From assembly GCA_029258695.1 (NCBI GenBank), contig JARIBR010000095.1, positions 1 to 6,543 on the forward strand: a DNA stretch of 6,543 nucleotides, read 5' to 3'. The position numbers and the translations under genes were made by a program. Positions 5,528 to 6,543 of the stretch are shown piece after piece (positions within the stretch are counted from its first letter, which is position 1; the number at the start of each line of letters is the position of its first letter). The notes under the pieces were generated by a model that worked only from the letters and a program-made list of their open reading frames with translations, made no database searches and was not told the origin of the DNA. This DNA is from Quadrisphaera sp. Its GTDB lineage: Bacteria; Actinomycetota; Actinomycetes; Actinomycetales; Quadrisphaeraceae.

Positions 5528-5683
5528 GTGTACGCCCGGCTGTGGCGAGCGCTGCCCGGACCGACGTGGCTGCGGACGCTCCTGGCGGTGGTGGCGGTGC
5601 TCCTCGTCGTCGCGCTGCTGTTCACCGTGGTCTTCCCCGCGCTGTCGGACCTGCTCGCGCTGGACGACGCCACCGTGGGCTGA
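5528..5683 (+). CDS. 51-residue single-pass membrane protein downstream of srtE
   Basis: A GTG at 5528 opens a 51-codon frame starting MYARLWRALPGPTWLRTL. One hydrophobic helix spans about 17-36 (TLLAVVAVLLVVALLFTVVF), with a basic N-terminus that predicts a cytoplasmic start. The C-terminal part is short and acidic and ends DDATVG. GAGGG (5519-5523) lies 4 nt before the start, and the gap from the sortase stop is only 7 nt, so it should be part of that operon. From memory, very small proteins with a MYxxLWRxLPGP opening and a ValPhePro segment occur at this place in other actinomycetes, which supports reality. Its function is unknown. It is short enough to be missed by automatic annotation. 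Confidence 0.85.
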   Translation: MYARLWRALPGPTWLRTLLAVVAVLLVVALLFTVVFPALSDLLALDDATVG

Positions 5684-5711
5684 CGCGCCGGTGCGGGCCA
5701 TTCTCGCCCTC

Positions 5712-5755
5712 GCCTCTGCCTTCCGGCCTCTGCCTTCCCCGCCTCTGCCCTCCCC
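5712..5755 (+). repeat. Pyrimidine-rich tandem repeat, three units
   Basis: GCCTCTGCCTTCC occurs at 5712-5724 and 5726-5738, and a third variant GCCTCTGCCCTCCCC at 5741-5755. Units are 14-15 bases apart. One strand is almost all C/T, which is unlike the neighbouring coding DNA. It lies 28 nt past the small membrane-protein gene and runs directly into the foldback repeat. Confidence 0.8.
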
Positions 5756-5779
5756 GGTGATCATGGCCGATCCACCCCC
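5755..5779 (+). repeat. Foldback element copy A
   Basis: CGGTGATCATGGC at 5755-5767, then CGATC and CACCCCC (5773-5779). The first 18 bases are identical to copy B (5787-5804). It is complementary to copies C and D: 13 bp through CGGTGATCATGGC and 7 bp through CACCCCC against GGGGGTG, with a short mismatch between. The centre contains the palindrome TGATCA. Confidence 0.85.
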
Positions 5780-5786
5780 TCCGGCG

Positions 5787-5811
5787 CGGTGATCATGGCC
5801 GATCTGCCCTT
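5787..5811 (+). repeat. Foldback element copy B
   Basis: CGGTGATCATGGCCGATC at 5787-5804, then TGCCCTT. It pairs with copy C through 13 bp (5787-5799 with 5837-5849), and CCCTT (5807-5811) pairs with AAGGG (5824-5828), leaving a 12-nt loop. It is the inner left arm of the nested structure. Confidence 0.85.
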
Positions 5812-5825
5812 TGTCGGTCCTCCAA

Positions 5826-5849
5826 GGGGGTGAACCGCCATGATCACCG
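5826..5849 (-). repeat. Foldback element copy C (inverted)
   Basis: This is a 24-base sequence identical to copy D: GGGGGTGAACC followed by GCCATGATCACCG. It is the reverse orientation of copies A and B and forms the inner right arm with copy B. Confidence 0.9.
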
Positions 5850-5867
5850 CGAAGGGGGTTGTGGGGA

Positions 5868-5891
5868 GGGGGTGAACCGCCATGATCACCG
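5868..5891 (-). repeat. Foldback element copy D (inverted)
   Basis: This is the exact 24-base duplicate of copy C, starting 42 nt later. It forms the outer right arm and can pair with copy A through GCCATGATCACCG and GGGGGTG. Copies C and D agree better with each other than with A and B, which share CCGATC instead of GGTTC after the core. Confidence 0.9.
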
Positions 5892-5977
5892 AGGAAGCGG
5901 TGAGGGCGAGGAGGGGGTTGCGGGGCGGTGAGGGCGGACCGGCGGCGAGGACCCTGCGCGAGGGCTGGTGCTGGTGC

Positions 5978-5995
5978 GGGTGGGACCATGGCGTC
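5978..5995 (+). promoter_or_regulatory. Leader of trpG shared with ppiA
   Basis: GGGTGGGACCATGGCGTC directly precedes the GTG at 5996 and matches the ppiA leader (1795-1812) at 16 of 18 bases. GACCAT (5984-5989) followed by six bases and the start codon fits a leaderless -10. GGGTGGGA could instead be a weak ribosome binding site about 10 nt from the GTG. An ATG at 5988 runs into a stop after three codons. Confidence 0.4.
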
Positions 5996-6543
5996 GTGAG
6001 CCTCAAGGTCCTCGTCGTCGACAACTACGACAGCTTCGTGTGGACGATCGTCGGATACCTCACCCAGCTCGGCGCCGACTGCCGCGTGGTGCGCAACGAC
6101 GCGATCACCCCTGCCGCCGCCGACGAGGCCGACGCGGTGCTCCTCTCCCCAGGACCCGGTACCCCAGCGCAGGCCGGGGTCAGCGCCGGGCTCGTGCGCC
6201 GAGCGGCGGACACGGCGACGCCGCTGCTCGGCGTCTGCCTGGGCCACCAGGTGCTCGCCGAGGTCTACGGGGCCACGGTCACCCACGCCGAGGAGCTGCT
6301 CCACGGGAAGACCTCGCAGGTCCTCCACGCCGGCGACGGGGTGCTCGACGGCCTCCCGACCCCCTTCACCGCCACCCGGTACCACTCGCTCGCGGTGGTG
6401 CCGAGGACCGTTCCCGACGACCTCGTGGTCACCGCCGCCACCGAGGGCGGCGTGGTCATGGGGCTCTCCCACCGCACCCTGCCGCTCCACGGGGTGCAGT
6501 TCCACCCGGAGTCGGTGCTGACCCAGGGTGGGCACCGGCTGCT
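5996..6543 (+). CDS. trpG: Anthranilate / aminodeoxychorismate synthase glutamine amidotransferase subunit (partial)
   Basis: The glutaminase subunit releases ammonia from glutamine for the chorismate-using partner (TrpE or PabB) in tryptophan or folate synthesis. It is a class I amidotransferase. The window ends after 182 codons of a protein that is usually somewhat over 200 residues. Visible motifs are VVDNYDSFVW (7-16), the oxyanion motif SPGPGTP (51-57), the nucleophile C81 in GVCLGHQ, RYHSL (128-132), and H170 and E172 in VQFHPES, so the catalytic triad is complete. The GTG at 5996 is the only suitable start. Sequence does not tell TrpG from PabA, and in many Actinobacteria one such protein serves both. 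In the conserved block it stands between the DUF881/sortase genes and pknB, as Rv0013 does. Translation has no strong Shine-Dalgarno. Confidence 0.94.
   Translation, partial: MSLKVLVVDNYDSFVWTIVGYLTQLGADCRVVRNDAITPAAADEADAVLLSPGPGTPAQAGVSAGLVRRAADTATPLLGVCLGHQVLAEVYGATVTHAEELLHGKTSQVLHAGDGVLDGLPTPFTATRYHSLAVVPRTVPDDLVVTAATEGGVVMGLSHRTLPLHGVQFHPESVLTQGGHRL

Larger units (their letters stand above)
5684..5995. other. 312-bp gene-free stretch between the sortase operon and trpG
   Basis: No credible gene was found on either strand. From left to right it holds a pyrimidine-rich triple repeat (5712-5755), four copies of a TGATCATGGC-centred element in a nested foldback (5755-5891), and two G-rich direct repeats: GGGGGTTGNGGGG at 5854-5866 and 5913-5925, and GCGGTGAGGGCG at 5897-5908 and 5925-5936. 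The trpG leader follows at 5978. It must also contain the end of the sortase transcript and any trpG promoter. Confidence 0.85.

Noticed and set aside
5755..5891. CRISPR array
   Set aside because: Only four units, two in each orientation, with unequal spacers and no cas genes; a foldback repeat explains it better.
5390..6535. A 381-codon minus-strand frame opposite srtE, the foldback and trpG
   Set aside because: It reads through the repeat region and opposite conserved genes, with His/Arg/Gly-rich low-complexity output and no recognisable domain.
1..6543. Insertion sequence, prophage or transferred island next to the tRNA genes
   Set aside because: No integrase, transposase, attachment-site duplication or shift in composition was seen; the gene order is the conserved actinobacterial one.

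Overview
The window is a stretch of a very G+C-rich actinobacterial chromosome (roughly three-quarters G+C by eye, near-exclusive G/C at third codon positions, many GTG starts). Gene content and order match the conserved block to the right of gyrA in Actinobacteria: tRNA-Ile, tRNA-Ala, a minus-strand membrane protein, ppiA, a minus-strand crgA, a DUF881 gene and trpG, as in Mycobacterium tuberculosis ileT to Rv0013. A rhomboid gene, a class E sortase gene and a tiny membrane-protein gene are also present, as in Streptomyces and relatives. The genus cannot be fixed from the sequence; a Kineosporiales-like or other non-mycobacterial actinomycete is plausible. The replication origin is probably not far to the left, and pknB would be expected beyond the right edge.

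Layout. (1) 9-163: two tRNA genes (Ile-GAT, Ala-TGC), closed by a 22-bp perfect hairpin at 213-259 that also serves the convergent gene. (2) 273-1637, minus: a 454-residue Ala/Lys-rich single-pass membrane protein, DUF5324-like and in the position of mycobacterial cwsA. (3) 1813-3233, plus: cyclophilin-type peptidyl-prolyl isomerase and a rhomboid protease with an N-terminal Cys-rich domain, probably translationally coupled. (4) 3234-3339: a convergent intergenic region with an imperfect hairpin that contains DnaA-box-like 9-mers. (5) crgA, minus. (6) 3851-5683, plus: DUF881 protein, class E sortase (4-nt overlap) and a 51-residue membrane protein 7 nt further on, probably one operon. (7) 5684-5995: a 312-bp gene-free stretch with short tandem repeats and four copies of a ~24-bp element arranged as a nested foldback. 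(8) From 5996: trpG/pabA, cut by the window end.

How the genes fit together. Most of the proteins act at the membrane or cell envelope: CrgA is a divisome and FtsZ-ring regulator, the gene in the cwsA position may work with it, the sortase anchors surface proteins, and the rhomboid cleaves membrane proteins. The isomerase and the glutamine amidotransferase subunit are cytosolic housekeeping enzymes that travel with this block. I found no mobile element, CRISPR array or defence system. The most notable non-genic signals are the DnaA-box-like cluster at 3278-3321, the foldback repeat at 5755-5891, a probable CTG start for the rhomboid, and a near-identical 18-nt leader in front of ppiA and trpG.
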